Below are positions 18,863 to 27,111 of a DNA stretch of 64,000 nt, piece after piece. Source of the DNA: Rhodobacteraceae bacterium UBA6197 (GTDB lineage: Bacteria > Pseudomonadota > Alphaproteobacteria > Rhodobacterales > Rhodobacteraceae); the NCBI GenBank assembly GCA_002422085.1, contig DISZ01000018.1:130962-194961 (forward strand). Reading direction: 5' to 3'. The translations under genes and the position numbers were made by a program. The notes beneath the pieces are model-generated. The model saw nothing but the letters and a program-made list of their open reading frames with translations. It ran no database searches and was not told the DNA's origin. Each line of letters starts with the position of its first letter. Position 1 is the stretch's first letter.

Positions 18863-20911
18863 TCAACCCTCGGACAGAATCGCCAGAAACGCCTCGGCAA
18901 AACGGTCCAGTTTCTGATCGCCCATGCCGCTGACGCGGGCCAGATCGGCGCGGCAGCGGGGCCGCATTTCGGCGATCTTGCGCAAGGTGGGTCCGGTGCA
19001 ACTCAGATAGCGGCCCTGCCCGTCAGGCCCACGCACCAGCGCCAGTTGCGCCTCGGCCAGACGGTCGAACACCGGCCCCGCGTCGCGTCCGGCCAGCTTG
19101 CGCCGCGCCGGATGCTGCACTTCGATGGTGCCGCCGATCACCTCCAGAAACGCCCGGCCATAGCTTTCCAGCTTTTTCGCGCCGACACCACTGACCCGCG
19201 CCATTGCGTCCAGCGTCATCGGTCGGGTTTCGGCCATCTCGATCAATGTGCGGTCCGGAAAAATGACATAGGCGGGCACGCGGGCCGCCTCGGCCAGCGC
19301 GCGACGCTTGGCCTTGAGCGCCGAAAGCAGCGGCGCGTCTTCCTCGGCGACCAGCGATTTCACCTGCGGCCGTGCCACCGCCTTGCGGATCAGATCGCGG
19401 CGCAGGGTGATCCGGGCCTCGCCGCGCAGGATCGGGCGGGCGGCTTCGGTCATCACCAGCGCGCCGTGACGTTCGGCATCGGGGCGGATCAGGTCATGGC
19501 CCATCATCTGACGAAACACCGCCTGCCATTGCGGCCGGGTCAAATCTCGCCCGACGCCAAAGGTGGGCAGCGCGTCATGGCCACGCTGGGTCACCTTTTC
19601 GGTCGCATTGCCGGTCAGAATGTCGATCAGGTGGCCGGCGCCAAAGCTTTCGCCGGTGCGCAGCGCTGCCGAAAGCGCCTTGCGCACCGCGTCGGTCGCG
19701 TCAAAGACATCGGGCGGCGTGTCGCATAGATCGCAGGTGCCGCAGGGCTCGGTCACCTCGCCGAAATAGCCCAACAGCCGCTGACGCCGGCAGCCGGTCG
19801 CCTCGGCCAGACCCAAAAGCGCGTTCAGCCGGGCGTGGTCGGCGGCCTTGCGGTCGGGCGGGGCAAGGCCCTCGTCGATCTGGGCACGGCGCAGGCGGAT
19901 GTCGTCGGCGCCAAACAGGGTCAGGGTTTCGGCGGCGGCGCCATCGCGCCCGGCCCGGCCGATTTCCTGATAATAGCCCTCGATCGACTTGGGCAGATCG
20001 GCATGCGCCACCCAGCGGATATCGGGTTTGTCGATGCCCATGCCAAAGGCGATCGTGGCCACCACGATCAGCCCGTCTTCGCGCTGGAATCGCGCCTCGA
20101 CGATGCGCCGGGACTCGGCCTCCATCCCGCCGTGATAGTGGCAGGCGGTATGGCCCGCCGCGCTGAGCGCCTGTGCCAGGGTTTCGGTTTTCGCCCGCGT
20201 CGCGCAATAGACGATGCCCGACTGGCCCCGTCGCGCATCGGCAAAGTCAAGGATCTGCCGGCGCGGCTGGTCTTTGGGCGCGAAGGCAAGGTGGATATTG
20301 GGCCGGTCAAAGCCGCGCAAAAAGATTTCAGGCGCCGTGCCATCGAACAGCCGGGTGACGATCTCGGCGCGGGTTTCCTCGTCGGCGGTCGCGGTAAAGG
20401 CGGCCAGCGGCACCCCCAACGTGCGGCGCAATTCACCGATTCGCAGATAATCCGGGCGAAAATCATGCCCCCATTGCGACACGCAATGCGCCTCGTCCAC
20501 CGCGATCAGCCGGGTGTTGATGCGCCGCAGCAAGGACAGCGTGCCCCCCGAGGCCAGCCTTTCGGGCGCCATGTACAGCAGCTTGAGACGGCCCTCATCC
20601 AGCGCGGCAAAGACCTCTTCGGTTTGCTCGTCGGTATTGCCCGAGGTCAGCGCCCCCGCCTCGACCCCGGCTTCGCGCAGCGCCCGGACCTGATCGCGCA
20701 TCAAGGCGATCAGCGGCGAAATCACCACCGTCACCCCGTCGCGACACAGCGCAGGCAGTTGAAAACACAGGGACTTTCCGCCCCCTGTGGGCATGATCGC
20801 CAGCGTGTTGCGCCCTGCCAGAACGGCGTGAACGATGTCCTCTTGCCCCGGTCGATACGAGCCGAACCCAAAGACAGAACCCAGCAGTGCCTGCGCGTTG
20901 GCGGCGGGCAT
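18863..20911 (-). CDS. recQ: ATP-dependent DNA helicase RecQ
   Basis: 682 residues, the usual RecQ length. Walker A is PTGGGKS at residues 41-47. The DEAH box with the aromatic-rich loop is VDEAHCVSQWGHDFRPDY, and motif VI is QEIGRAGRDG. The RQC zinc site shows as CRRQRLLGYFGE followed by CGTCDLC. The C-terminus carries two HRDC-like segments (MTLDAMARVSGVGAKKLES and CRADLARVSGMGDQKLDRF), so this is a two-HRDC form. It unwinds recombination intermediates and stalled forks. It lies 6 nt downstream of yggT in the same direction. Confidence 0.96.
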   Translation of the reverse strand: MPAANAQALLGSVFGFGSYRPGQEDIVHAVLAGRNTLAIMPTGGGKSLCFQLPALCRDGVTVVISPLIALMRDQVRALREAGVEAGALTSGNTDEQTEEVFAALDEGRLKLLYMAPERLASGGTLSLLRRINTRLIAVDEAHCVSQWGHDFRPDYLRIGELRRTLGVPLAAFTATADEETRAEIVTRLFDGTAPEIFLRGFDRPNIHLAFAPKDQPRRQILDFADARRGQSGIVYCATRAKTETLAQALSAAGHTACHYHGGMEAESRRIVEARFQREDGLIVVATIAFGMGIDKPDIRWVAHADLPKSIEGYYQEIGRAGRDGAAAETLTLFGADDIRLRRAQIDEGLAPPDRKAADHARLNALLGLAEATGCRRQRLLGYFGEVTEPCGTCDLCDTPPDVFDATDAVRKALSAALRTGESFGAGHLIDILTGNATEKVTQRGHDALPTFGVGRDLTRPQWQAVFRQMMGHDLIRPDAERHGALVMTEAARPILRGEARITLRRDLIRKAVARPQVKSLVAEEDAPLLSALKAKRRALAEAARVPAYVIFPDRTLIEMAETRPMTLDAMARVSGVGAKKLESYGRAFLEVIGGTIEVQHPARRKLAGRDAGPVFDRLAEAQLALVRGPDGQGRYLSCTGPTLRKIAEMRPRCRADLARVSGMGDQKLDRFAEAFLAILSEG

Positions 20912-20917
20912 CGCGGG

Positions 20918-21211
20918 TCAGTAGCCGTAAAAGAAGCCGGCATTGTTGATCAACGCCCGCTGCGCGATGATCAGCACGATGAAGGCGACCAGCGGGGCGA
21001 GGTCGAGCCCCGGCGTTTGCGGCAGGAACCGGCGGATCGGCGTATAGACCGGGTCAAGCAACCGGTTCAGCCCAAACCAGATCTGCGCCACTGTCGGCTG
21101 GCGGATGTTGAGCACCTGAAAATTGATCAGCCAGCTCAGGATGATTTGCGCGATCATGATGAACCAGACCACGTTCAGGATCAGGTTCAGGGCTTGGAAC
21201 AGCGTAACCAT
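20918..21211 (-). CDS. YggT family inner-membrane protein
   Basis: 97 residues with two long hydrophobic stretches (ALNLILNVVWFIMIAQIILS and PLVAFIVLIIAQRAL) flanking a polar loop with LNRLLDPVYTPIRRFLP, the YggT signature (PF02325). Family members are linked to membrane organisation, cell shape or osmotic tolerance, but the molecular role is unresolved. The frame is open upstream, but the Met at 21211 follows GGAGGTCCCA and gives the normal length. It is the first gene of a two-gene unit with recQ. Confidence 0.88.
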   Translation of the reverse strand: MVTLFQALNLILNVVWFIMIAQIILSWLINFQVLNIRQPTVAQIWFGLNRLLDPVYTPIRRFLPQTPGLDLAPLVAFIVLIIAQRALINNAGFFYGY

Positions 21212-21398
21212 TGGGACCTCCGGCAATTGCGCGCTCAGAGGTATGTCAGACAGCCGCGCCATGCAACCGCCCGTATGTGCAATCCTGACGCGACAGATTG
21301 GCGATGGCCGTTTTGGGGGGCCGCGTTCTCTTGCCGCAACGTGCCGGGTTGACCTTGGGGGCGGGGCGGGGCAACCCGGCTGCAATCAGGAGGCACGC

Positions 21399-21929
21399 AT
21401 GTATCCGTTCGTCCGCATGGCCAAAGAGGCCTTCAAGTTTCGCAACGCCCCGGCGCTGACGATTTTTGGCACGCATGTGTCGCAACATATCTGCTGGCCA
21501 TGGGACATCGACCCCTGGCTAGAGCTGAACAACGGCCGCACCCTGACGCTATACGACCTCGGCCGGGTTCCGCTGTCGATGCGCACCGGGCTGGCGCGGG
21601 CGTTGAAGGACAACCGCTGGGGCATGGTCGTGGCGGGCAATACCACCCGCTACCGACGCCGGGTAAAGGCATTTCAGCGCTTTGAGATGCGCACGCGCTG
21701 CATCGGCTGGGATGCGCGATTCCTGTATCTTGAACAAAGCATGTGGAGCCGGGGTGAATGTTCCAGCCACATCATGATCCGCGGCGCGGTCACGTCGGGC
21801 AAGGGCATCGTGCCGCCCGCAAGCGTGGCCGAGGCGATGGGCCTTGCGAGCGAAAGCCCCGCCCTGCCCGACTGGGTGCAAACCTGGAGTCACGCCGAGT
21901 CCGAGCGCCCCTGGCCGCCGCAGATGTAA
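21399..21929 (+). CDS. Acyl-CoA thioesterase-like (hot-dog fold) protein
   Basis: 176 residues, starting after an AGGAGG ribosome site with a 6-nt spacer. The sequence resembles thioesterase-like/THEM6-type hot-dog proteins: DPWLELNNGRTLTLYDLGRV contains the long-helix region with the Asn/Asp typical of this group, and VVAGNTTRYRRRVKAFQRFE the following strands. It would hydrolyse an acyl-CoA in the cytoplasm; the chain length is unknown. It diverges from yggT. Confidence in the fold is good, in the activity moderate. Confidence 0.75.
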   Translation: MYPFVRMAKEAFKFRNAPALTIFGTHVSQHICWPWDIDPWLELNNGRTLTLYDLGRVPLSMRTGLARALKDNRWGMVVAGNTTRYRRRVKAFQRFEMRTRCIGWDARFLYLEQSMWSRGECSSHIMIRGAVTSGKGIVPPASVAEAMGLASESPALPDWVQTWSHAESERPWPPQM

Positions 21930-22022
21930 CCTGACCCGCCGCGCTTGCACCATTTGCGTTGGCGCGCTTGCGCGGGGCACGGTTTTCGGGCTTGATCTGC
22001 GCAATAGCCAGTGGGGGACAAA

Positions 22023-23357
22023 ATGGCAGGACTGCGCAAGAAGATCTGGGGTTGGTATTTCTTTGACTGGGCCAGCCAGCCCTACAATACCTTGCTGATA
22101 ACATTCATCTTTGCCCCCTACATGAAGGAACTGCTGGGCGATGGCTCGACCGCGCAGACGGTCTGGGGCTACGGCATCGGCACGGCGGGCGTCATCATCG
22201 CGCTGCTGGCGCCACTTCTGGGCGCCATCGCCGACAAGGCCGGCGGGCGGATGCGGTTCATCTGGTTGTTCTCGGTGATGTATGTGCTGGGCGCCTGGGG
22301 GCTTTGGTATGCCGTCCCGGGGGATTTCAATATCTGGCTGATCATGGCGTCATTCGGGATCGGCATGATCGGGATGGAGTTCGCCACGATCTTCACCAAT
22401 GCGATGCTGCCCGATCTGGCCGGGCGCGAAGACATGGGCCGGGTGTCGGGCTCGGGCTGGGCGTTTGGCTATGTCGGCGGGATGCTGGCGCTGATCGTGA
22501 TGCTGGCGCTGTTTGCCGAGAACGCCTCGGGCAAGACGCTGATCGGGATCAGCCCGATTCTGGGCCTCGACCCGGCGCTGCGCGAGGGCACGCGCTCGGT
22601 CGGGCCGATCGTGGCGCTGTGGTATGCGGTGTTCATGATCCCGTTCTTCTTGTGGGTGCGCGAAGTGCGCCACCCCAATCAGGTGCCCATGGCCGAGGCC
22701 GCTCGAGGCGCCTGGCCCGAGCTGAAATCGACGCTGCGCAGCCTGCCGCAGCGGCGCAGCCTGTTTGCCTATCTGATCTCGTCGATGTTTTACCGCGATG
22801 CGCTGAACGGGATCTATTTCTTTGGCGGGATCTATGCCGCCGGGGTGCTGGGCTGGTCGATCATCGACGTCGGCATCTTTGGGATACTGGGCACGATCAC
22901 CGGGGCGACATTCGCGTGGCTGGGCGGCAAGGCCGACGACCGTTTCGGGCCCAAGCCGGTGATTACCTTCAACGTGATCGTGCTGACGCTGGTGGCGGTC
23001 GGGGTGGTCTATATTTCGCGGCAAAGTGTCTTTGGGCTGGCGGTCGGCCCGGAAAGCCGCCTGCCCGACATCGCGTTCTATGTGATGGGTGGGTTGATCG
23101 GGGCGGCCGGCGGGGCACTGCAATCGGCCAGCCGAACGATGATGGTGCGCCAGTCCGACCCCGAGAAGATCACCGAAAGCTTCGGGCTTTATGCGCTGAC
23201 CGGCAAGGCGACGTCGTTCATTGCGCCGCTGACCATCGGGCTGATGACCCAACTGAGCGACAGCCAGCAGATTGGCATTACTCCGCTGATCGTGCTTTTC
23301 CTTCTGGGACTGGTCTTGCTAGTCTGGGTCAACCCCGAAGGAGACCCCAAAGCATGA
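22023..23357 (+). CDS. MFS transporter, UMF1/Atg22-like family
   Basis: 444 residues with about 12 hydrophobic segments. The N-terminus WYFFDWASQPYNTLLITFIF and the loop LGAIADKAGGRMRF fit the Atg22-like/UMF1 branch of the major facilitator superfamily (PF11700), whose members export amino acids or small metabolites. A GTG at 22011 is in frame; the ATG at 22023, 4 nt after GTGGGGGAC, is preferred. The stop overlaps the mepA start (ATGA), so the two are translationally coupled. Because the partner is a murein endopeptidase, export or recycling of wall fragments is conceivable, but this is speculation. Confidence 0.85.
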   Translation: MAGLRKKIWGWYFFDWASQPYNTLLITFIFAPYMKELLGDGSTAQTVWGYGIGTAGVIIALLAPLLGAIADKAGGRMRFIWLFSVMYVLGAWGLWYAVPGDFNIWLIMASFGIGMIGMEFATIFTNAMLPDLAGREDMGRVSGSGWAFGYVGGMLALIVMLALFAENASGKTLIGISPILGLDPALREGTRSVGPIVALWYAVFMIPFFLWVREVRHPNQVPMAEAARGAWPELKSTLRSLPQRRSLFAYLISSMFYRDALNGIYFFGGIYAAGVLGWSIIDVGIFGILGTITGATFAWLGGKADDRFGPKPVITFNVIVLTLVAVGVVYISRQSVFGLAVGPESRLPDIAFYVMGGLIGAAGGALQSASRTMMVRQSDPEKITESFGLYALTGKATSFIAPLTIGLMTQLSDSQQIGITPLIVLFLLGLVLLVWVNPEGDPKA

Positions 23358-24241
23358 TCCGCGCCCTGATTGCCGCCCTGATCCTGACGACCGCCCCGGC
23401 CGCCGCCGAACCCTTGGCGCGGCAATTGTTCGGGGCAAAGGCGGCACCCTCGAGGCAGGCCCCGGCAGCGATCGGAACCTATGCCAGGGGCTGCGCGGCG
23501 GGGTTGGTGGCGTTGCCCGAAGCCGGGCCGACATGGCAGGCGATGCGGCTGTCGCGCAACCGCAACTGGGGCCAACCCGAACTGGTGCAGTTCTTGATGG
23601 ATCTGTCGGGCACCGCGCGGCAGATCGGCTGGAAGGGGCTCTATATCGGCGATATGAGCCAGCCACGTGGTGGACCGATGACCGGCGGCCATGCCAGCCA
23701 TCAGATCGGGCTGGATGCCGATATCTGGATGTTGCCGCCCGATCGGCTGAACCTTAGCCGCAAGGATCGCGAAAAGGTCTCGTCGATTTCGGTGCGCAGC
23801 AAGGATCAGACGCGGGTGACGCAAAACTGGACCCGCAGCCATCACGCCTTGCTGAAGGCAGCGGCATCGGACCCTCGGGTCGACCGGATTTTCGTCGCCG
23901 CCGCCGTCAAGATCGAGATGTGCAGGACCGCAACACCCGGCGACAAGGCGTGGTTGCAAAAGATCCGCCCGCTTTATGGGCACAACACGCATTTTCACGT
24001 CCGGCTGAAATGCCCCGCAGGTTCTGCAAGTTGCATCCGGCAAACGCCGACGGTGGCCGAATTGTCAAAGAACGGCAGCGGCTGCGACGAGACGCTGAAC
24101 TGGTGGGTGACAACGTATCTGGACGAGCTGCGCAACCCGCCGAAAAAGCCTAAACGCTCTGGCCCGGCGCCGCGCAACGCCAAGACCTACCTGCTGTCTG
24201 ACCTGCCGTCGCAATGCAAAAACGTTCTCGCCTCGCGTTGA
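23354..24241 (+). CDS. mepA: Penicillin-insensitive murein endopeptidase
   Basis: 295 residues with a signal peptide (LIAALILTTAPAAAEP). MepA is a LAS-type zinc peptidase that cuts D-Ala-mDAP cross-links in the periplasm. Zinc ligands are seen in GHASHQIGLDADIWML and in the HFHVRLKCP motif. GGPMTGGHASHQ is the family signature. Six or more Cys residues in the C-terminal part suggest the disulfides typical of MepA. It overlaps the upstream transporter by 4 nt and the downstream propeller protein by 28 nt, consistent with one operon. Confidence 0.93.
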   Translation: MIRALIAALILTTAPAAAEPLARQLFGAKAAPSRQAPAAIGTYARGCAAGLVALPEAGPTWQAMRLSRNRNWGQPELVQFLMDLSGTARQIGWKGLYIGDMSQPRGGPMTGGHASHQIGLDADIWMLPPDRLNLSRKDREKVSSISVRSKDQTRVTQNWTRSHHALLKAAASDPRVDRIFVAAAVKIEMCRTATPGDKAWLQKIRPLYGHNTHFHVRLKCPAGSASCIRQTPTVAELSKNGSGCDETLNWWVTTYLDELRNPPKKPKRSGPAPRNAKTYLLSDLPSQCKNVLASR

Positions 24242-25125
24242 TCGCGGCAGCGGCGTTGGCGAGCGTGGCGCATCTGGGCGCGGCGCTGGTTGCAGCGCAG
24301 GGCGCGCCCCGTGCCGACTATGTTGGTGCAATCAACTGGCGGATGACGGACCCGGCTTTCGGCGGTTTTTCCTCGTTGGAGATCAGCGACGACGGCAGCC
24401 GCTTTGCCACCGTGTCAGACCGCGCGACATTATGGACGGGCCGTTTCACGCGCGACGATAGCGGCATGATTGCCAGCATTTCCGCCGAGGGTCCGCACCC
24501 GCTGCACGACAGCAAGGGCAAGGTGCTGCGCCGCCATTACGCCGATTCCGAGGGGCTGGCGATTGCTCCGGATGGCAGCATCTATGTGTCGTTCGAGGGG
24601 GTGGCGCGGGTCGCGCGCTATACCGGCCCCGATGCCTCTGCCGAGCGTCTGCCCGTGCCTGCCGAATTCGAGGCGATGCAGATCAATTCGTCGCTGGAGG
24701 CGCTGGCGATCGGGCCGGATGGGGCGCTTTACACCCTGCCCGAACGCTCTGGTGCGCTTGCCAAACCATTCCCGGTGTATCGCTACCGAGGCGGCGCCTG
24801 GGACCAGCCGTTTACCCTGCCGCGCGATGGCAACTGGCTGCCGGTGGGGGCGGATTTTGGCCCTGATGGGCAGCTATACCTGCTTGAACGCGATTTTTGG
24901 GGGCTATTGGGGTTTCTGACCCGGGTGCGGCGGTTCGAGATCGGCCCCGATGGCGCCACCGGCGGCGAGGTCTTGATTGAGACCCACGCCAGCCAGCATG
25001 ACAATCTTGAGGGCATAGCGGTCTGGCGCGATGCTGGCGGCGCAATCCGGATTACCATGCTCTCGGACGATAATTTCCGCTTTTTGCAAACCACCGAGTT
25101 CGTCGAATACCGCGTCAGGGATTGA
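24214..25125 (+). CDS. Exported esterase-like phytase family protein
   Basis: 303 residues with an N-terminal signal (ALIAAAALASVAHLGAALVA). The rest resembles the phytase-like/esterase-like domain PF13449, a beta-propeller: FGGFSSLEISDDGSRFATVS, SEGLAIAPDGSIYVSFEG, EALAIGPDGALYTLPE and DNLEGIAVWRD are repeated blade motifs with Asp-Gly turns. Activity in this family is mostly unproven; phosphoester hydrolysis is one option. The ATG lies inside the end of mepA (28-nt overlap), so translation is probably coupled. The envelope location fits the mepA neighbour. Confidence 0.82.
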   Translation: MQKRSRLALIAAAALASVAHLGAALVAAQGAPRADYVGAINWRMTDPAFGGFSSLEISDDGSRFATVSDRATLWTGRFTRDDSGMIASISAEGPHPLHDSKGKVLRRHYADSEGLAIAPDGSIYVSFEGVARVARYTGPDASAERLPVPAEFEAMQINSSLEALAIGPDGALYTLPERSGALAKPFPVYRYRGGAWDQPFTLPRDGNWLPVGADFGPDGQLYLLERDFWGLLGFLTRVRRFEIGPDGATGGEVLIETHASQHDNLEGIAVWRDAGGAIRITMLSDDNFRFLQTTEFVEYRVRD

Positions 25126-25211
25126 CGCTGCGCGGACCCGGGCGTATTGGCGCCGCTGCTCGCGGTGGTCGCGGGCCAAGTCTCCGCTACCTTGTAAAAA
25201 CGGATGATCCG

Positions 25212-25832
25212 ATGACACGTTATTTTCCAGGCATACTTGCCATGGCCGCCATTGTGGTGGCTTCGAACATTCTGGTGCAGTTCCTGTTTGGCCAATGGCT
25301 GACCTGGGGGGCCTTCACCTATCCTTTCGCCTTTCTGGTGACCGATGTGATGAACCGCGTCTATGGGCCGGGCGCGGCGCGGCGCGTGGTGCTGGCCGGG
25401 TTCGTGGTCGGAGTGATCTGTTCGCTGATCGGCACCCGGATCGTCGGCGAGTTCGGCCCGCTGGTGACCTTGCGCATTGCGCTGGGGTCGGGGCTTGCAT
25501 TCCTTGCGGCGCAGATGATGGATATTGCGGTATTTGACCGGCTGCGGGTCGGCGTGTGGTGGCGCGCGCCTCTGGTTTCCACTTTGGTCGGTGCATCGCT
25601 GGATACGGCGATTTTCTTTACCGTGGCGTTTTCGGCGGCGCTGACCGGGCTCGAGCCGGGCAATGACGTGTCCTGGGCGGGTGAGGCGCTGCCACTGCTG
25701 GGATACGGGCCGATAGTGCCGCTGTGGGTATCCTTGGGCAGTGCCGATTGGCTGGTCAAACTGGCGCTGTCTATCCTTGCGCTGCTGCCATTTCGCGCAA
25801 TCGTTACAAAACTCTTGCCACCCATTGCGTAA
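25212..25832 (+). CDS. Queuosine precursor transporter, YhhQ/VUT family
   Basis: 206 residues with about six membrane segments. FAFLVTDVMNRVYGPGAARR and SLDTAIFFTVAFSA are VUT/YhhQ (PF02592) hallmarks. The family imports queuosine precursors such as preQ0 or preQ1 across the inner membrane for tRNA modification. The frame is open to 25122, but the Met at 25212 starts the first hydrophobic helix and gives the standard length. No queuosine synthesis genes lie in the window. A separate transcription unit begins within 10 nt of its stop. Confidence 0.87.
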   Translation: MTRYFPGILAMAAIVVASNILVQFLFGQWLTWGAFTYPFAFLVTDVMNRVYGPGAARRVVLAGFVVGVICSLIGTRIVGEFGPLVTLRIALGSGLAFLAAQMMDIAVFDRLRVGVWWRAPLVSTLVGASLDTAIFFTVAFSAALTGLEPGNDVSWAGEALPLLGYGPIVPLWVSLGSADWLVKLALSILALLPFRAIVTKLLPPIA

Positions 25833-25838
25833 AAAGTT

Positions 25839-25844
25839 TTGACA
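25839..25844 (+). promoter_or_regulatory. TTGACA -35 box of the 25.9-kb RNA unit
   Basis: A perfect TTGACA, 7 nt after the yhhQ stop. No strong -10 is visible; CAGCCT at 25861-25866 lies 16 nt downstream. TGTGGATAA at 25866-25874 is the exact complement of the consensus DnaA box TTATCCACA and would overlap the start region. The promoter call rests on the -35 and the terminator-bounded unit that follows. Confidence 0.5.
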
Positions 25845-25902
25845 AACACAAAATATGTGGCAGCCTGTGGATAACGGCAACACAGCGAAAGGAGGTGGTC
25901 CA

Positions 25903-25959
25903 GTGTCTAGAGTGATATTGGAGAGAGGTATTGGGACAGTCAGGGGGGCCGTGGCCTAA
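25903..25959 (+). CDS. 18-residue GTG-started small ORF, unknown function
   Basis: GTG at 25903 is placed 7 nt after the GGAGG core of an extended Shine-Dalgarno and encodes VSRVILERGIGTVRGAVA before TAA (Val decoded as Met at the start). The same frame is open upstream to an ATG at 25855 (34 residues in all), but that start lacks a ribosome site. No family is recognised. A second frame (+1) from 25916 encodes SGGPWPKGNPKGKELWLGRW and more, and stops at 26030; it has no good start. Either the short ORF is a real micropeptide or it marks a translated regulatory RNA. Confidence 0.45.
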   Translation: MSRVILERGIGTVRGAVA

Positions 25960-26038
25960 GGGCAACCCCAAGGGCAAAGAGCTCTGGCTGGGCCGGTGGA
26001 TCGACCAGACCCTAACCGGACCATCTCCGTAGATCTCG

Positions 26039-26070
26039 GGGCCACTCGCAAGGGTGGCCCTTTGAATTTG
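26039..26070 (+). terminator. Intrinsic terminator of the 25.9-kb RNA unit
   Basis: Stem GGGCCAC (26039-26045) pairs with GTGGCCC (26054-26060) around an 8-nt loop TCGCAAGG, and is followed by TTTGAATTT. The stem is GC-rich with a modest T-tract, a plausible Rho-independent terminator that separates the RNA unit from the downstream deacetylase-like gene. Confidence 0.7.
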
Positions 26071-26094
26071 TGCGCCAGCCGGTGCCGTGGCCTT

Positions 26095-26122
26095 GATGAG
26101 TATTTAAGCCAAAAAGAAGCCT
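26095..26122 (-). repeat. Junction-type repeat, partial copy in minus orientation
   Basis: Read on the minus strand it is GGCTTCTTTTTGGCTTAAAT followed by ACTCATCA. This matches the first half of the 8774 and 18808 copies but lacks the CCGCCGGAGGC core. It is the only copy not at a convergent junction: it lies 60 nt upstream of the deacetylase-like start. Confidence 0.6.
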
Positions 26123-26181
26123 GACGGATAAAAAGGCGGTTGGGGCTTGGCGGGCGCGAACTGGCCCCGTAGCGTCGCGGC

Positions 26182-27111
26182 ATGGGCACATTGTTCTATA
26201 CCCATGAGGCAGGCTTGGCGCATGTCATGCCACCCGGGCACCCCGAGCAGGTCGCACGGCTTGAGGCGGTCTATGCCGCGCTGCGTGCATCTGAGTTCGA
26301 CGCGCTGATCCGCCGCCCCTGCCCCTTGGCCGATCTGACCGAGGTGTTGCGCTGTCATGCACCCGCCTATCTGGCCAAGGTGCAGGCTGCGGCGCCCACG
26401 CAGGGCTGGGCGCAGCTGGACAGTGATACGTTCTTGTCCGCAGGCAGTCTTGAGGCCGCGCTGCGCGCCATTGGCGGCGTCAATGCAGCGGTTGATGCGG
26501 TTCTGGCGGGCCACGCCCGGAACGCCTTTGTCGCGATGCGGCCGCCGGGGCATCACGCCGAAAGCGCCACGGCGATGGGGTTTTGCCTGTTTGGCACGAT
26601 CGCGATTGCGGCGCGCCGGGCGCTGGATCAGCACGGGTTGGCACGAGTGGCGGTGCTGGATTTTGACGTGCATCACGGCAATGGATCGCAAGAACTGTTG
26701 TGGGACGAGGCGCGGTGTTTCTTTGCGTCAAGCCATCAGATGCCGCTTTATCCCGGCAGCGGATATGCGACCGAAGTGGGCGCGCATGGTCAAGTGGTGA
26801 ACGCGCCTTTGCCGCCGGGGTCGGGCGGGGCGGAAATGCGCCGCGCCTGGGAGGACATTCTGGCCCGCGCACTGGCATTCCGCCCGCAGCTTGTGCTGGC
26901 CTCGGCCGGGTTTGACGCGCATCGCGCCGACCCTCTGGCCGGGTTGAACTGGCGCGAGGCGGATTTCAGCTGGCTGACCCATGCGATCTGCGATCTTGCC
27001 GAAGATTGCGGCGCGGCGGTGGTATCGACGCTGGAAGGTGGATATGATCTAGAGGCGTTGGGGGCCAGTGCTGCGGCCCATGTGGCGGTGCTGTTGGAGC
27101 GAGGCGAATGA
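26182..27111 (+). CDS. Histone deacetylase family hydrolase
   Basis: 309 residues of the arginase/deacetylase fold (PF00850). RPPGHHAESATAMGFCLF holds the catalytic His pair. DFDVHHGNGSQELL and SAGFDAHRADPLAG hold the zinc-binding Asp/His/Asp, and EGGYDLEALG is the C-terminal signature. Bacterial members deacetylate small amines such as acetylpolyamines, or proteins. It is first in a cluster with xseB, ispA and dxs; its stop overlaps xseB by 4 nt. No clear role in that pathway follows from the position. Confidence 0.92.
   Translation: MGTLFYTHEAGLAHVMPPGHPEQVARLEAVYAALRASEFDALIRRPCPLADLTEVLRCHAPAYLAKVQAAAPTQGWAQLDSDTFLSAGSLEAALRAIGGVNAAVDAVLAGHARNAFVAMRPPGHHAESATAMGFCLFGTIAIAARRALDQHGLARVAVLDFDVHHGNGSQELLWDEARCFFASSHQMPLYPGSGYATEVGAHGQVVNAPLPPGSGGAEMRRAWEDILARALAFRPQLVLASAGFDAHRADPLAGLNWREADFSWLTHAICDLAEDCGAAVVSTLEGGYDLEALGASAAAHVAVLLERGE

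Larger units (their letters stand above)
25887..26070 (+). ncRNA. Candidate structured RNA with self-masked super Shine-Dalgarno
   Basis: GAAAGGAGGTGGTCCAG at 25887-25903 can pair along all 17 nt (one G-U) with the common alphaproteobacterial 16S 3' tail CTGGATCACCTCCTTTC. GGAGGTGGTCC (25891-25901) can also pair with GGACCATCTCC at 26018-26028 in the same RNA, giving 11 bp with one G-U. That distal segment therefore mimics the 16S tail. Between them lie smaller stems such as TCTGG/CCAGA. A terminator follows at 26039. The unit is about 190 nt and has no recognisable match to 6S, tmRNA, SRP or RNase P RNA. It may be a regulatory RNA, an autoregulated small mRNA, or both. Confidence 0.55.

Noticed and set aside
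25887..26070. 6S RNA, tmRNA or SRP RNA
   Set aside because: None of the diagnostic conserved segments of these RNAs is present, although the long closing helix invited comparison.
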